Below are positions 1 through 11,947 of a stretch of DNA of 64,000 nucleotides, piece by piece. The notes under the pieces are model-generated. The model was not told the origin of the DNA. It did not search any database and worked only from the letters and a program-made list of their open reading frames with translations. This stretch comes from Cryptomeria japonica (Eukaryota > Streptophyta > Pinopsida > Cupressales > Cupressaceae). The stretch is taken from NCBI RefSeq assembly GCF_030272615.1, contig NC_081409.1:619966255-620030254 (forward strand), given 5' to 3'. The position numbers and the translations under genes were made by a program. Each line of letters opens with the position of its first letter. Within the stretch, counting starts at the first letter, position 1.

Positions 1-75
1 CTGGTGTATGTCTTCAATATAATCTTGTTGCCATCAATGACAATATATGAATACAATGAGTGTCAATTGCCAACA
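1..75 (-). repeat. End of an LTR related to element B
   Basis: The last bases, with the block GAGTGTCAATTGCCAACA, match the right-hand ends of the two LTRs of element B at 26385 and 38576, including the preceding block about CCATCAATGACAA. LTR sequence of Copia A starts directly at base 76, so a B-like element appears to have inserted into the 3' LTR of A. The rest lies outside the window, so its target duplication cannot be checked. Confidence 0.6.
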
Positions 76-987
76 CTTTTCTACTACCAAAAGATCAAAG
101 TGTTATTCGCACATCACACACATTCAAAGATACCGCAATTACATATGCAATGATATTACATCGATTTATACACATCATCAACCTATCTTTCAAGGTCGGT
201 TCAACCCACATCACAAATTACAAAATATAACCTTAAATGCTACAATATTACATGCGGACTAAAACAATGTTGGCTAATACATAGTATGGACCTAAATCAC
301 CACCTCGAACATGAAACACCTCCAAGAATTACAACTTGAGCATCCACAACACACCACAATCATCATGTTAGCTAAGAACATGAAGAACACCACTAGATCA
401 AGGAAAATCATCAATAATGTGCAAAATGGTCAATGCAGACAATCAAAACAAATAGGAAATGATCTAGAAACATCCACATGCATCATGAATTACCACAACA
501 ACAACTGTAACATCACCACTTACTATAATCTCCATCATCATTATATCGAACTTCAAGAACACTAACTAAATTGACTATCAAACTAACAGATACACTTGTG
601 GACCTCTAAATAATGAACCATCTAAATTGAGGACACACTAGAACATCCCAAACACTGTCAAATATGCAAACTAAGATATTGCAACACAAAACAATGTAGA
701 GAAAATTCTCGAACATTGATAAACACCAAACAATTGAAAAACCAACCACAATACTAGATCCCATAACTCAATTGAATCTCCATGAGAACCACTAAAACTC
801 CCACTGAATCAACTAGAGATACTTATCTCAAAACCCTTTAATCTACAATAGCTCATCTGCAACACACTGACCAAACCAACTTACTTAATCTGACTGCAAC
901 ACTGGAACACAGAGAGGAATATGTTGACAACAATGACAACACAACACTCAAACACATATTTGCACATTGTCTCAACAATATCCAACA
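76..987 (-). repeat. 3' LTR of Copia A, partial
   Basis: Collinear over about 910 bases with 5149-6063 in the 5' LTR (for example 139-250 against 5219-5340), ending in CCAACA at 987. The first roughly 440 bases of the LTR as found at 4712-5148 are absent here because a B-like LTR end occupies 1-75. The many short ORFs here are noise. Confidence 0.8.
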
Positions 988-1294
988 ATATCCCTCTTTG
1001 GAATTGATGAAAACATATGACATGAAAAAAATTCAATGACAAAGAAAAGAACAACTCTCAACAGAAAAAAAAAATCTCCCCTGAGATCAAGCATATGATA
1101 TGACAATTTTTCACATAATTCTCTCCCCCTTTGACATCAATGCAAAAACTCATATTTTCAAACCACAAAACTCTCTAAATTAAACATCTAAATTACAAGG
1201 CTGACTACTCCTCCTATGTAGAATCCACCACACATAAATCTGAAGCACAAGATATCTCTGTGAAATTCACTGGACCAATGCAAATACATGCATC
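988..1294 (-). other. 3' noncoding tail and polypurine tract of Copia A
   Basis: The minus strand just before the 3' LTR carries a degenerate polypurine tract (complement of TATCCCTCTTTGG at 989-1001). A second purine-rich block, the complement of CTCCCCCTTTGACATCAATG, lies at 1122-1141. The same paired arrangement occurs in elements B, C, D and I. No gene is visible. Confidence 0.6.
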
Positions 1295-2109
1295 TTAGTT
1301 CTCATCAAGAAGGGAAATTACCCCTAACTTCTCCCTAAGATACTCAAAAGTATCCTTAGGCAATGGCTTCATAAAGATATCTGCACTTTGTTCCTTTGTA
1401 GACACACACTCTAATCTGACTTCCTTCTCATTCACCTTCTCTCTCAAGAAATGAATTTTGATTGATATATGCTTAGTCTTTGAATGTAACACTAGATTCT
1501 TAGAAATGTTGATATCACTTGAATTATCATAGTATATAGCAGTAGGCACATCATAAACAACTCTAATATCCTTCAACATATTCTTCATCCATATTACAAG
1601 AGTGTGATTGCTAGCAGCAACAATGTATGCAACCTCTACAATAGATAAAGAAATAGCATTATGCCTCTTACTCATCAATGAAACCAATCTCTTTACCAAT
1701 AAAAATGCACCACCACAAGTACTCTTCTTCTCATCAACATCACCTACCCAATCAGCATTAGTAAAAGAACTCAAAGTAAAATCATCATCTTTAGGATACC
1801 ACAAACCAAAATCAATAGTTCCTTTCAAATATGTAAAAATTCTCTTCACAACTACAACATGAGATTCCTTAGGATCATCTTGAAATCTAGGAACAATACA
1901 AATAGCATTCATGATATCTAGTCTAGTCTAAGTCAAATAGAGCATTCCACCAGTCATAGATCTATGTCTAGTCTGATTTGCATTCAAAGAATCATCCTCC
2001 TTTATCAACTTACATCTAGTCACCATAGGAGTACCAACTGGCTTTGCATCATCTAAACCAAACTTCTTCAACAATTCCTTCACATACTTGGGCTAAGATA
2101 TGAAAATAC
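1295..2109 (-). pseudogene. Copia A RT C-terminus and RNase H remnant
   Basis: Minus-strand reading runs from the end of the RT (a KYVKELLKKFGL-like stretch near 2060) into RNase H. The open part spans 1912-1295 and includes KRIFTYLKGTIDFGLWYP, the block ADWVGDVDEKKST, and the end KEQSADIFMKPLPKDTFEYL, which is the usual Copia RNase H terminus. The RNase H substrate would be the RNA of the RNA:DNA hybrid made during reverse transcription. A TAG near 1927 and another near 2095 replace expected Gln codons. The catalytic RT half upstream is absent, so this is a dead remnant. Assignment to the Copia family is firm. Confidence 0.85.
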
Positions 2110-2189
2110 CTTTTAACCACTCAATCAAAAGAAAGATGCAATAACATAAGACAAACATCCACATCATCATAACATAAGGATTTACTTGA

Positions 2190-3366
2190 ATTTTAGACTC
2201 TTGAGCTCTTTCTTCTACACTAGCACTTGTACCTTCTCCTTCATTCTCGAGCTTTTTTGGATCAATCTAATTTTAATTTTTGGTTTGCTCTTGATTTTCT
2301 TTCTCTAAACTGACATCCTGATCATCTGAATCATATCCGCAAAATTAGATCTATCTCACATTTCTATCATCAACTTTCACAGTAGCACTCTCAACTATCT
2401 TTCTCAATCTCTTATTATAACACCGATAGGCCTTAATCTTAGTAGAATAACCAAGAAAAGTTCCCTCATCACATCAAGCATCAAACTGACCTAAATCTTC
2501 ATCTCTTTTGATATAGCATTTACTTCCAAATATTCTCAAATTTTTAACTATAGGAACATGACCAAACCATAACTCATAAGGAGTCTTACTGGTATCACCA
2601 TTAATATGCACCCGGTTGAGAGTATATACAACAATACTCACAGCTTCTCTCCAGTAGATATGTGAAACATTTCCTTCAATCATCATGGTTCTGGAAGCTT
2701 CCTAAATTTTTCTATTCTTCCTCTCCACAACACCATTCTACTGAGGAGTTCTAGGTGCAGATAACTATCTCTTCACAATGCATTAAACTTGCCAGAAGTG
2801 AATTCACCACCTCTATCGGATCTCGGACACTTTAGCTTTAGTCCAATCTCAGTTTCAACCATAGCTTTAAAAATATTGAACTTCTCCAATGCTTCAGACT
2901 TCTCCCTTAAGAAAGTAACCCACATCATTCTTGAATAGTCATCAATCAACAACATGAAATACTTGTCTCCCTATAGGATTTTCACTCTAGAAGGACCACA
3001 CAAATCATTATGCACAAGATCCAATAATCCATTGGAACTATACTATTTTCTTTTCAAAATAACTTTTGTCTTCTTCCCTAACTAGCATTCCTTACATACC
3101 GGATTAGTAGGATTTACCAACTTAGGAAGATCTCTTACTACTTTAGTAGAACTTATCTTAACTATGCAATCAAAATTCACATGACACATCCCTCTATGCA
3201 ATAACCAACTTTCATCAACCTGAGCAATCAAATAACTTTTACCACCAGTATTCAAGAGAAATATATTACCTTTATTCTTTGTCCCTGATGCAATCTCAAT
3301 TCTAGAACCACTTAAGATTTTACACTTGTCATTCTTGAATTGTAAATCATATCCCTTGTCAACCAT
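2190..3366 (-). pseudogene. Copia A pre-integrase zinc domain and integrase remnant
   Basis: The segment 3366-3082 carries the pre-integrase HHCC zinc-binding region (HRGMCHVNFDCIVKI ... VCKEC). Integrase core pieces follow at 2955-2773 (DDYSRMMWVTFLREK, then DRGGEF near the second catalytic Asp) and at 2686-2474 (YWREAVSIVVYTLNRVH, ELWFGHVP). In the family this enzyme joins element cDNA to host DNA in the nucleus. The Gln-rich motif near 2745 reads Pro-Gln-stop-Asn, a TAG for an expected CAG. Codons between 2190 and 2470 look like the charged linker that precedes RT. Frameshifts and stops make it non-functional. Confidence 0.8.
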
Positions 3367-3675
3367 CTATCCAATACTCAAAATATTATTCTTTAGAACT
3401 TCAACATATAAGACATCATCAGTATTATGCTTACCATCATGAGAAATAGAACCTCTACCATAGATTATACCAACTTTATCATCACCAAATCTTACTACAC
3501 TGCCATCATACTTTTCAATATTCACAAACTTAGTCTTATAACCTATCATATTATGACAAGAGCAGCCACTGTCAATAACCCATTCATCTTTCTCTTCAAA
3601 TTTAGTAGCCAAATATTTCTCCTCATTAATGCAGCTAGTAGAATCAGTATCATCTTCCTTGATAGCAATAAACAC
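3367..3675 (-). pseudogene. Copia A aspartic protease
   Basis: One open segment of 102 residues contains EWVIDSGCSCHNM, the retropepsin-type active site Asp-Ser-Gly followed by the Copia-specific Cys/His cluster, then GDDKVGIIYGRGSISHDG. The family enzyme cuts the Gag-Pol polyprotein. The active-site triplet is intact here. The frame ends at a TAG (3366) where a Gln codon is expected in the GQ motif before the pre-integrase domain. Upstream it joins the gag/zinc-knuckle part in broken frames. Confidence 0.85.
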
Positions 3676-4655
3676 CCATTCATCTCTTCAATTTCCTTTA
3701 TCAGATTCATCATCTATCACACCTTCATTAGCAGCATAATAACATTTCTTCTAATAGTTAGGCTTGTATGGCTTAAATGTCTTCTTAGGAACTCTTTCCA
3801 GACACCTTGAAGCAAAATGTCCTATCTTGTTGCATGAAAAGAATTTAAGAGGAAATTTACCTTCATACTTACTAGCTCCTTTAGGTAATCTTCTGGCAAT
3901 AAGCGCTTCAAGATCCTCAAATTATTTTTCTTATTCTTCAAGTTCTCTCATCTCCTTCTAATATCTGGACACCCTTGTATAACTTTCTCTCAAATCATAT
4001 TTATGCTTCCCGAAAATAGTATCTTTGAATGCATATTCTGACTTAGGAATAAAATACCAGATTCACTCAACTCAAAGGCAACAAGCTTACCAATCTACAT
4101 GTCTTTGGTCACATTAGTCACCATTTGGATCTCCTCAATAGAACCATCTTTATATTTGTAGGCAGGAAACAAGGATCTCATCACTTTAGCTACAATATTT
4201 TATTCTTCCAACACTCCACCAGTACATCTAATATTCAGCACAAGATCATTCACTTTTCGCATAAAGGAGGTATTATTCTCATATTTTCCCATTCTCGACA
4301 TCTCAAACTTTCCCTTTAGGCTCTTCAACTCAGCAACTTTCACATGGTTATCACCTTCATAAAAAGTCTCTAGCTTCTTCAAAATATCATGAGAAGTCTT
4401 CATATCCATAACATTAGTCATCTCACAATCAGTTAAGGAATTCAACAATGCTTCATTTTCCCTAATACTATATTCAGATTCCTTTATCTCATCTAAATAT
4501 GTAGGACCATTTGGAGGAACATTATACACATTCTTAGTAATATTCCAATAATCTTCACCGATGCATCTCAATTGACACTCCATTAAGCTCTTCCAAATAG
4601 AGTAGTTTGTTCCACCAAATCTTGGACTATCCTTCTTGCAAGAATAGTTTGTCAT
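3676..4655 (-). pseudogene. Copia A gag with degenerate zinc knuckle
   Basis: The ATG at 4655 opens a UBN2-type Copia gag: the N-terminus has FGGTNYSIWKSLMECQL, then helical sequence with VKVAELKSLKGKFEMSRM. The open part ends at 4200, and broken frames continue to a single zinc knuckle near 3810-3860. There the first Cys of CX2CX4HX4C reads Phe (FFSCNKIGHFASRC). Gag would form the cytoplasmic particle and bind element RNA. The start was chosen because it lies 43 bases inside the PBS, as in the sibling elements C and I. Confidence 0.8.
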
Positions 4656-4697
4656 CCTAGATCACCTCAATAAATCAAGTGTCTTTCAGAGTATCTA

Positions 4698-4709
4698 GCT
4701 CTGGTACCA
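4698..4709 (-). promoter_or_regulatory. Primer-binding site of Copia A
   Basis: The minus strand reads TGGTACCAGAGC two bases after the 5' LTR. This is one base from the initiator-methionine tRNA complement TGGTATCAGAGC used by the neighbouring elements. Confidence 0.8.
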
Positions 4710-4711
4710 AT

Positions 4712-6063
4712 TGTTGGAAACAAGGAAGAAAATTGAGAGGGGGGGTGAATCATTTTTCTCAAAAACTTTACTTAACTTAAACATAATTTCAGATCTGATA
4801 AATAACAGTGAAAGCATAAATCAACACCACATAAATAACACACATAACACAAAGATTTTTGACATGAAAAACCCGGTTAAGGGAAAAACCATGGTGGAAA
4901 CCTACCCACAATATGATGTTACCCTATTAGAAGTATATGAAATATTACAATGCGGAATGCACATTCATTCAAGCACACTACCTAGAGCTCACTACTCAAA
5001 AACAACAACAAGGCCTACAACCCTGGGGAAGACTCATTATCTTACAAAAACATTTGGATTACATCTAGAAGATCATGAACTGATATAATAGCATCTCCTC
5101 ATGCCTAGTTAACTTTCTAGTTAAGCTCATATACTTCTCTTTCACACTTCTTCACACTTCTCTCTTCTACAGAAAGATCAAAGCATTATTCACACATAAC
5201 ATGCATTCGCAGATATTGCAGATACATCCACAACATGATATTACATCACTTTATACACATCGTCAACCTATCTTTCAACGGCGACTCAACCCACATAAAA
5301 TTACAAAATATAACCATACACACTACAATATTACATGTGAACCAAAACAATGGTAGCTAAGACATAGTATGGACCTAAAGCACCACCTCGAACATGAAAC
5401 ACCTCCAAGAATAATGCTTCGGATATCCACAACAAGCTACAATCATCATATCGGCCAAGAACATAAAGAACACAATCGGATCAAGGAAATCATCAATAAC
5501 ACGCACAATGATCAATACGGACTACAAACACAAATAGAACATGATTTATAAACATCCACAAGCATCATGAATCACTACAACAACAACTGCAACATCACCA
5601 CTTACTAGAATCTCCATCATCATTATATCGAACTTCAGGAACACTAATTGAACTAACCGTCAAACTGAAAGATACACTTGCGGACATCCAAATCATGAAC
5701 CATCTAAATTGAGGACACACTCAAACATCCAAAACACTCTCTCAAATTGGGAAACCAAGATATTGCAACGGATAGAAATGCAGAGAAAAATCCAGAATAC
5801 TGATCAACATCGAACAACTGAAAAACCAACTGCAATACTAGATCTCATAACTCAATCAAATCTTCATGTGAACCATTGAAACTTCCACTGAATCAACTAG
5901 AGATACTTATCTCAAAACCCTTTAACCCATAATAGCTCATCTGCAACACACTGGCCAAACCATATTACTTAATACGACTGCAACATAGAGAGGAATATAT
6001 TGACTACAAGGACAACACATCTCTCAAACACATATTTGCACATTATCTCTACAATCTCCAACA
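4712..6063 (-). repeat. 5' LTR of Copia A
   Basis: This LTR of 1,352 bases is bounded by TGTTGG and CCAACA. It contains the conserved module (4860-4900; complement of AAAACCCGGTTAAGGGAAAA and CCATGG) also present in the LTRs of B, C, D, I and the host Copia. Its right part matches 76-987. Confidence 0.85.
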
Positions 6064-6585
6064 AAAGGTACCCATATTTTAGTGGCTATTGTTATCAATG
6101 TAATAAATTTGGTCATAAGGCTAAAAACTATAGAAGCATTCAATGTTTTAATTGCAAGAGATTTGGTCATAAAGAAAATTGTACTATTAGAAGCAAAATT
6201 CAACTGGAGCAAGGTACATAATAACTTTCATGGATATTGTCATACTTACAATGGTTATGGTCATAAATCTAATCAGTGCAGATCTAGAACTCTCTCGATA
6301 AATTTAGTAAAGAAGAATATCAGTTGTTTTAAGTGAAAGCAATCTAGACATTATGCTAATTAGTGCAAAAATGGAAATATGAAAAAATCTGCTGAGAAGA
6401 GTGGAATGAATAATTATGGATCAAAGAAGAAATAAAATTTGGTTTGGAGAAAGAACGAGGTGGATAATGGAAGCAAGCCTAATGTACCAGAATGTGGTAC
6501 AAGCACCTCTCCCTCCGGTAACTTAGCATATTGCTTTATCTCAGGAGGAGATTTTGAAGGAAAATATTTTGATACCCTTGTTTGA
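6064..6585 (+). pseudogene. Element F ORF1, zinc-knuckle array
   Basis: Four decayed CCHC knuckles are visible across two frames. The first is CYQCNKFGHKAKNY (last Cys lost, 6091-6132). The second is CFNCKRFGHKENC (one residue short). The third is CHTYNGYGHKSNQC (second Cys lost). The fourth has stops in place of two positions (near 6328-6366). Knuckles of this type bind nucleic acid in retroelement Gag proteins, so this is the Gag-like protein of a non-autonomous element. The N-terminal coiled coil seen in B and D is missing because Copia A inserted at 6064. The end is a basic and Trp-containing tail. Bases 6586-6942 hold no recognisable gene. Confidence 0.7.
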
Positions 6586-6942
6586 GTAGATCATATCATG
6601 GATCTAGCATGACTGTGGTAGAGAGGCTATCTCGTAACCAATGGTTTGTGCTGACATCATCGAAAAGACACTTTTTGGTGGCAAATCCCTAATGCAATTT
6701 TTGGCAAGATTAGTATGGTTGTTTAAAGTTATTTTTCTTTATCATATTTTATTGTGAATAGTAGAAGATCAATGGAATAAGAAAGAAGAGATTATGATGG
6801 AGTCTAAGAAATTTATTAGAGAACAGAGTAGTAGAGCATTTCATGTTGTTGATAAAGTTTGACTTGATAAGTTTGACACCGAGAAAATCAAAATGCAAAA
6901 GAAGAATCTAAGGAAAAGGGATGTGAAAAAAATTAGATTTAA

Positions 6943-8527
6943 GTGATAAAGGACTTGATATATGGGTTGAGTTTCCTTGGTTTGGTAATAAAGAGAATCA
7001 AATTGATTCTTAGTCATGTGCAAAATGGTTGCCTAGTATTTGACAAATCCTATCCAATATCTAAAGATCTTATTTCGGCTATGATTGGCTTATGTGGTAA
7101 AAGAATTGTATCGGTGAAGAAATATGTGAAAAACAAGGAAGTTGAAACCCTAACTAGTATAAAGGGAGATCAAAGAGCTCTAATAATCGACAAGTTTGAT
7201 GATCCAGCAGTCAGGTATGTTTCCTATGGTATTTCTTACAATATTAATTTTAGAAATAGGGAAGGTTCCACTTTGGCTATTGTAGTTTATGATGCACATA
7301 TGATAGTTATGGAAGGAAAAGAATTTGATTTATGTAAAATTATAAAAGATTAAATGCTTGAGAATATAAGAATGACAAAAGAACAGAGTTATCCCTTAAG
7401 GTTTGGATCATTGCTTGTTTATCTAGCTATGTACTATCTAGGATCATTACTAGCAAAACAAGATGTGTTATGGGAGTCTCATGTTCTGGTAGCACAACAA
7501 ATCTATAGTTATCTGAAGAATCTAAATAATTGTGATGAAATTTGTAAATCTTTCTTTGAATCATTCTTTGATGCTTGGAGTGTTGATCTGGTATCTCCCA
7601 GTGTTACTACTATCAAGGAGGTTTCTTCATCCAAAAAGAGAAAATTGGAGGAGATTGTGTCTACTAGTTCCTATGTTGCTAAAAGGAATAAGAAAGATCT
7701 GAAAGAAAAATATAATTCAATTGGATGATACAGTATCCCTTGTCAAAGAAGAGTTAGTTGTTGTTGTATTGGAAGTGATATTAGAAAAACCTGATGATGA
7801 TGATGAGCTTGATTTATCAAAAATTCTTGAAGCTAATGATTGAATAAGAAAGATTTGAACTATTTGGTTTACATCTATTGAATCTAATGAGATTGATAAG
7901 TTGTTGATTAATTATATACTCTAGAATAAAATTGTAATTGAGGATCTTGGTGATGTGCTTCTAAAATCCTTGTTTGAATTGCTTAAATAACAAATAAGTG
8001 AATATTCTAAGACTAAAAGCTTGCAGAGCCTATTGGAAAAATGAAGTGATTCATGAAGGATTTTATCTGTATGCATGAATGAAATGAAGAAATGTATCAA
8101 TGATGCTAGCAAGGTGTACAGATACTATTTGTAGTGGTCCATAGCTTTGGCAAAGCTTAAAGCTAGGATTGATTTAGCAAAAGATGAATTGAGTTCTCAA
8201 GGCAGATCTTTTGATTTTTTAAGTGACAAGGATAGTGTGTAGATAAAGAAGGTAAATTCCTTGCAGTCTGAGATATTGTTTCTATAGAAGCAGAAAGAAG
8301 ACTTTTTTAATGTGTTCTAGAAGGTCAAGGAATTTTTTGAAGCAAAATTGAATCACTTTTTGGCATTGCTTTCAAATACAGTTGAATATGAGCAAATTCT
8401 CTGGACAGTTTTTCTTATGTTGTCGATCTATTGGTAGAGTGCAAGACCCTATCTGTAAGTCTTAAGCTAGTTGTGCATTCATGGAATGTTATTCTTCTAG
8501 AATTGAAGGATAAGTATAAGTAAATCT
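6943..8527 (+). pseudogene. Element F ORF2, unknown retroelement protein
   Basis: I do not recognise a family. Open stretches at 6943-7353 and 7354-7728 are separated by one stop in the same frame. They contain FDDPAVRYVSYGISYN, then HMIVMEGKEFDLC (7297-7335), then a hydrophobic helix region and a Lys-rich segment SSKKRKLEE near 7630. Further decayed coiled-coil-like sequence reaches about 8527. The H-x8-[YF]-D-[LI]-C spacing is identical in ORF2 of D (15400-15438) and B (35775-35813), so this is a conserved protein. Catalytic function, localisation and partners are unknown. It occupies the place where pol would be. Confidence 0.65.
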
Positions 8528-9195
8528 TTAGAAGAAGAGCAATTGAGTTTGTTTTTGTGTTTTCTTTCAATTGCGGTGCAGTTTTGATAATCTTTTTTCA
8601 CTTATCCTTTGTTTCCTTTCTTTCATCAAAGACACCCTTTGCCCACGATGTCAAAGGGGGAGAAAGTGCAATAGATGGAGAAAGAGCTTTTGAGATTCTT
8701 GAGTAAAGGGGAGTTGTGAGTTATATTGTCCTAAATGTTTGTCTAATAGGTTTACCATCAATCACAAAAGGGGTGGTCATTGGATTTGTGTGAACATTTA
8801 CACTATTGTCATTGATGTCAAACTTGATCATTCGGATTGGTTCGGATGTGGTATATTGAGTAGATGAGGTTGGTATAGGTTATGATGTTCTGCAGTGATA
8901 GAGAACAGGTATATATGTGATGTCGAGATATAAGGATTGTGTAACTCTCTAGAGTCATTTTTGGAGGTGACCAGAAATCTTATATCTTGATCATGTTGGC
9001 TTGTGTTTAAGTTTTTGGTCATTGTTATGTCACTTGTATTATGTGTTATGAGTCATATTATGGAGTCATTTTATGATGATACTTAGGAGTTGTTCTTATG
9101 AATCCATTCCTATGGGTCCGGTAGATGCTTGTTTGGTCCTGGTATGTGAGGTGTCTAGAAAATTAGTGAAGGTCGACTTGGTTATCATATCTTTT

Positions 9196-10448
9196 TGTAA
9201 AGCGGAAAATCGAACCCTAAGTGTTCCCCCACTCCATGGAGAGAGAAGAGAGGTCACTCGAGTTGATGGTTTTCAATTAGGAGAGACTTTACATTCAAAA
9301 GAGAGGTTGAAACCCACAAGATCCAATCTCACACAATGCAAGACTGGATTCTAAATGTGTTTCAAGGATTAAGACATCAAGGATACCCTCTTTTGTAAAG
9401 AATGTAGATAGAATGATTGAACTAGGAATGCATGTAAAGTAGGAAATATTCACTCATAAATAGAGATAGGGATACGGGATGAAGCTGCAGACTTGAAATT
9501 AGTAGTAAAATGTTGAGATGAAGCTATCCTACAAATTTGAGTGAAAGTTGATGGGACGATGGCACCCGGAGTGCACACGGTCCTCCAAAAAATCTGCGAA
9601 ACGAAGGGGGATTTATCCATCTCTACACAAGGATTCCAGATCTTCAATCACAGTCATGTACCTGCAACCTACACACAGAAAAGAGAGGACAATTGGGGGG
9701 TTAGGGATTAGGGGTTTGCCTTTAGGTCAAACCCCGGTTTTGGAATTAACCAAGAAATGAGAATGTTGTAAATGTAAATGTTTGTAATGTAAACAAGTAC
9801 TGATACCTTGTTGTAAGAATGTTTGTATTCTTACATGCGAAGGTGTAATGATGTTGTATGTTGTATGTTGTAAGTGATCTCCTCTTCAATGGTTGAGTCC
9901 TTGTCTTGAATGCAACACTTAGCCTTGAATGGAGACTTAGAATACTCAATTGCTTGAAGGAATGCTTGAATGCTTGAATGTTTGTATGTTTGAATATCGC
10001 TTCCACATCTTTCTCTTGCTTATTTCCTTCCCCCCTTTCTAGGAGAGGAAAAGTAGTTTATATACTTGTCAATTAGGGTTAGGAGACTGATTTTTCCGAC
10101 CTTAGGCTAACCTAGAAGCATTGTTTTCCGAATTACAAACTTAAAGACCTGATGCCCAACAAGAGACCAGGCCCAAAATAGGGCCAGGGACCAGGGTGCT
10201 GGGCGCCATGGTCCTGGGGCACCAGGGCGCTAGGCACCATGGTCCTGAAGGACCAAGGTGCTGGGCACCATGGTCCCACCTCCCGGGATAGCAGGGTGCA
10301 AGGAAGGATCAGGCCAAGGTGTAGAAATATGCAGTTTTTGATGTCGTAAACAGGTTTTGGGGTCTCCATTTAGGTTCAATGTTGCGCCACCATCGTGAAG
10401 ACCCAAATGCAGTCGAAATTGCAAGTGTCACAATTTTAGGACGCTACA
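9196..10448 (-). mobile_element. Solo LTR in the LTR of F
   Basis: A 1,253-base segment beginning TGTAAAGCGG and ending GACGCTACA is flanked by the 5-bp duplication CTTTT (9191-9195 and 10449-10453). No coding or internal region is present, so it is a solo LTR left by LTR-LTR recombination. Read on the minus strand it begins TGTAGCGTCCTAAAATTG, the style of a plant gypsy LTR. It contains a GC-rich 31-bp tandem repeat. Confidence 0.85.
10190..10282 (-). repeat. GC-rich 31-bp tandem repeat inside the solo LTR
   Basis: The block GCRCCATGGTCC recurs at 10203, 10234 and 10265, exactly 31 bases apart, with GC far above the surroundings and partly palindromic units (GGCGCC, CCATGG). The short ORFs over it are by-products of the repeat. 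Confidence 0.8.
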
Positions 10449-11210
10449 CTTTTATTGAGGCATTTTTGGTAACGTTTTGATCTAAGAACTTAAACCATTG
10501 AATAAATCATTTGTGCTTGGATGACATATCATCTTGGTAGTTGTGTTTATCAGTATATATAGAAGTTGTGTGTAGATGAAATACATGAGCATATGAGGTG
10601 GTGTGTGTGAATGAAGAAAATAGTGATTATAGTGTGTGTAGTGTGAGTTGTGCAGTAGGGTTAGAGTAGAGATGGTGTTGTGGTAATCCTTTACTAGATT
10701 TGCTATAGTATAATGACCTCTATTAGCATAGAGATTCTTTACCATATCTTTCTCTGAGTAAGTGTTTTGTTATTTGAGCATACATTGGAACTAATTCTAT
10801 GCATTCTGAGATGCACCTTTCTTCAGTTCATATTTTTTTGTTGCGGTGAGCATTCTGGCTGTGATCCACTTTTGAAATCTTATAGTGAGTAGTTTTTTTA
10901 ACCCAATAGTGAGCCACCAATCAATGATCCACTCTTTTTGTAAAATTTATATAACTAGTTATATTATCTTGAGAGCTAACACTCTCTATGGTTTTTCCAA
11001 TTTGGATTTTCCATGTATAAAATCCAATGTTCCTATTGTGGCTATGTTTTCATGTTTATTCTGCATTTGCCATTTCATGTAGATGTGTTTAATTGATAAA
11101 TGTAATATAATAGTAAAACATTCATAAGTTGAGAGAAAGTTTTATGAACTGGTGGGAATACTGATTCCCCCTGCCCTCTTAGTATTATGGTCCCTTCAAC
11201 CATTCCAACA

Positions 11211-11947
11211 CCTTAGTTTGTTTCTTTCAACCTAACCATCCTCATCCAATCTATTTTAGAAGACCCACTTTGTTCCAATAACATTCTTATCTGCTGGTCT
11301 AAGTACCAATTCCCAAGTCTGATTTTTCTTAATTTGATCTAGCTCTTCCTTTTATGAATTTCATCCAATTCTGATCTTTGCAATATTCTTCAACTGTCTT
11401 AGGTTTGGTCTCAAAAATTAAACACAAAAGAACTTGTTCTTCAGTAACTTTTCTTCTTGTAATGACTCCTTTGTTTTTATCTCCTATGATTTGATTATTA
11501 GAATTATTTTTCTACACATACCTTGGGGTTTTTGATATAGTTGCTAGAGAAACCTAAGTATCTTTTTGCTTCTTTGCATCTCTATTCTTCTCTTCTCCTT
11601 CATCAAATTCATACCTTGATTGAAATTTTTTATTAAACCTCTTGTTATAACATCTATAAGATTCTCTTTGTAGAATAACCAAGAAATATTCCTTCATCTT
11701 CTCTGCTATCAAACTTTCCAAGGTTTCCTTCATCTCTCTAGATATAGAAAGTGTTTCCTAAAACTTTGAATTACTTCACAGATGGGATCCTTCTATACCA
11801 TAATTCATATGATGTCTTTCCAAAATTATTTTTGAATAAAACTCTGTTAAGGGTATACATAACAGTGTGTATAGATTCTCTCTAGTAAACTTCGAGTAGG
11901 TTTTCTTCCTTGATCATAGTTCTTGCCAACTCTTGAATAGTCCTATT
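11211..11947 (-). pseudogene. Host Copia: integrase end and RT start
   Basis: On the minus strand the sequence reads from integrase C-terminal pieces (GIFLGYSTK, near 11690) through a linker to the beginning of RT (KNQTWELVL, then NVIGTKWVF near 11290-11260), and stops at the insertion point of F. The integrase part continues across element D at 19334: the last codons there end VERINR and those here begin TIQELARTM. Frames are heavily broken. It belongs to the same Copia element as 49073-52503. Confidence 0.75.

Larger units (their letters stand above)
76..6063 (-). mobile_element. Ty1/copia retrotransposon A, degenerate
   Basis: On the minus strand the order is 5' LTR (4712-6063), PBS, gag, protease, integrase, RT end plus RNase H, polypurine tract and 3' LTR (76-987, cut by the window or by a B-like insertion). 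Integrase before RT identifies the Copia superfamily. Much of the RT, including the catalytic YVDD block, is missing near 2100-2190, so this copy cannot be autonomous. A sits inside ORF1 of element F, whose reading resumes at 6064. The right flank is AAAGG; the left flank is off-window, so no target duplication can be shown. Confidence 0.85.
6064..11210 (+). mobile_element. Pol-less LTR element F, left part cut off by Copia A
   Basis: The order is zinc-knuckle end of ORF1 (6064-6585), ORF2 remnant (6943-8527), noncoding tail with purine tracts (8652-8665 and 8764-8773), then a 3' LTR (8774-11210) interrupted by a solo LTR. No protease, RT, RNase H or integrase is present between ORF1 and the LTR. 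The plan and ORF2 motifs match elements B and D. F sits in the RT start of the host Copia, which resumes at 11211 in mid-domain. Its 5' LTR would lie left of the window because A inserted into ORF1. Confidence 0.7.
8774..11210 (+). repeat. 3' LTR of element F, split by a solo LTR
   Basis: It starts after the purine tract AAAAGGGG (8766-8773), has the family block TTGTCATTGATGTCAA soon after the start, and ends with a CCCCCTGCCCTCTTAG-type terminus and CCAACA at 11210. The parts are 8774-9195 and 10454-11210, about 1.18 kb once the solo LTR and one target copy are removed. The right end is firm, because Copia RT coding resumes at 11211. The left end is inferred by analogy with C and D. Confidence 0.55.

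Noticed and set aside
3427-3810. Plus-strand ORF of 127 residues
   Set aside because: It is antisense to the clear protease and spacer of Copia A on the minus strand.
10133-10424. GC-rich ORFs suggesting a small coding exon
   Set aside because: Open frames in several phases are produced by a 31-bp repeat inside a solo LTR.
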